NCBI GenBank assembly: GCA_027008885.1
Contig: JALVDQ010000008.1
Location: 1 to 5,966 of the forward strand
Direction: 5' to 3'
Length of the DNA stretch: 5,966 nucleotides
Source of the DNA: Thiotrichaceae bacterium
GTDB taxonomy: Bacteria > Pseudomonadota > Gammaproteobacteria > Thiotrichales > Thiotrichaceae
In this document: piece by piece, positions 5,941 through 5,966 of the stretch
Position numbering within the stretch: position 1 is the first letter of the stretch
How the letters are laid out: each line of letters starts with the position of its first letter
Program-made: the position numbers and the translations under genes
The notes under the pieces: generated by a model
Told to the model about the DNA's origin: nothing
Database searches by the model: none
The model's input: only the letters and a program-made list of their open reading frames with translations

Positions 5941-5966
5941 ATGACACAAGTGACTCTCAATGTGAA
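5941..5966 (+). CDS. Start of an unidentified downstream gene (partial)
   Basis: ATG 5941 after a perfect AGGAGG begins MTQVTLNV, and the window ends within the ninth codon. The alternating hydrophobic pattern suggests an opening beta-strand, as in many small 2Fe-2S subunits of molybdenum hydroxylases, but eight residues cannot support a name. It lies 203 bases beyond the hydrolase relic, separated by two repeat elements, so it is probably a separate transcription unit. Confidence 0.65.

Overview
The window carries a complete rnf (rsx) operon in the order rnfA-rnfB-rnfC-rnfD-rnfG-rnfE, all on the + strand from about 276 to 5545. These six genes encode the Rnf complex, a membrane ion-pumping oxidoreductase that moves electrons between NAD(H) and ferredoxin. 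Gene order and protein sequences fit the gammaproteobacterial type: RnfA and RnfE closely resemble the Escherichia coli Rsx proteins as I remember them, and RnfC has the Lys/Ala-rich tail typical of that group. The genus cannot be named from this sequence. The neighbour nth, found after rsxE in E. coli, is absent here, and neither apbE (flavin transferase) nor rnfH is in the window.

Region by region: 1-275 holds a possible last few codons of an upstream gene, a tract of 7-bp tandem repeats (91-132), a C-rich repeat arm, a likely sigma70-type promoter overlapped by a perfect 14-bp palindrome, and a leader with small competing hairpins. 276-5545 is the operon, with overlapping or nearly touching genes that suggest translational coupling. 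5546-5737 is a 63-codon relic matching the C-terminal end of an alpha/beta hydrolase, directly after and in the same frame as the rnfE stop. 5738-5940 is non-coding and holds an inverted copy of the upstream repeat, a dispersed palindromic (MITE/REP-like) element and a strong ribosome binding site. The first nine codons of a new gene begin at 5941.

How the genes work together: RnfC (flavoprotein with NADH-binding core and two 4Fe-4S clusters) and RnfB (ferredoxin-like) carry electrons at the cytoplasmic face. RnfA and RnfE are homologous six-helix membrane proteins whose paired cysteines are thought to hold a 2Fe-2S cluster inside the membrane. RnfD and RnfG carry covalent FMN on threonines. 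In gammaproteobacteria the complex probably spends ion-motive force to make reduced ferredoxin from NADH, for example for nitrogen fixation or for reducing SoxR; the window does not say which.

The operon is ordinary and appears intact. The less expected features are at its borders: inverted copies of one repeat enclosing operon plus hydrolase relic, the relic itself, and a 10-bp inverted repeat around the start of the next gene. I see no convincing new biological system.
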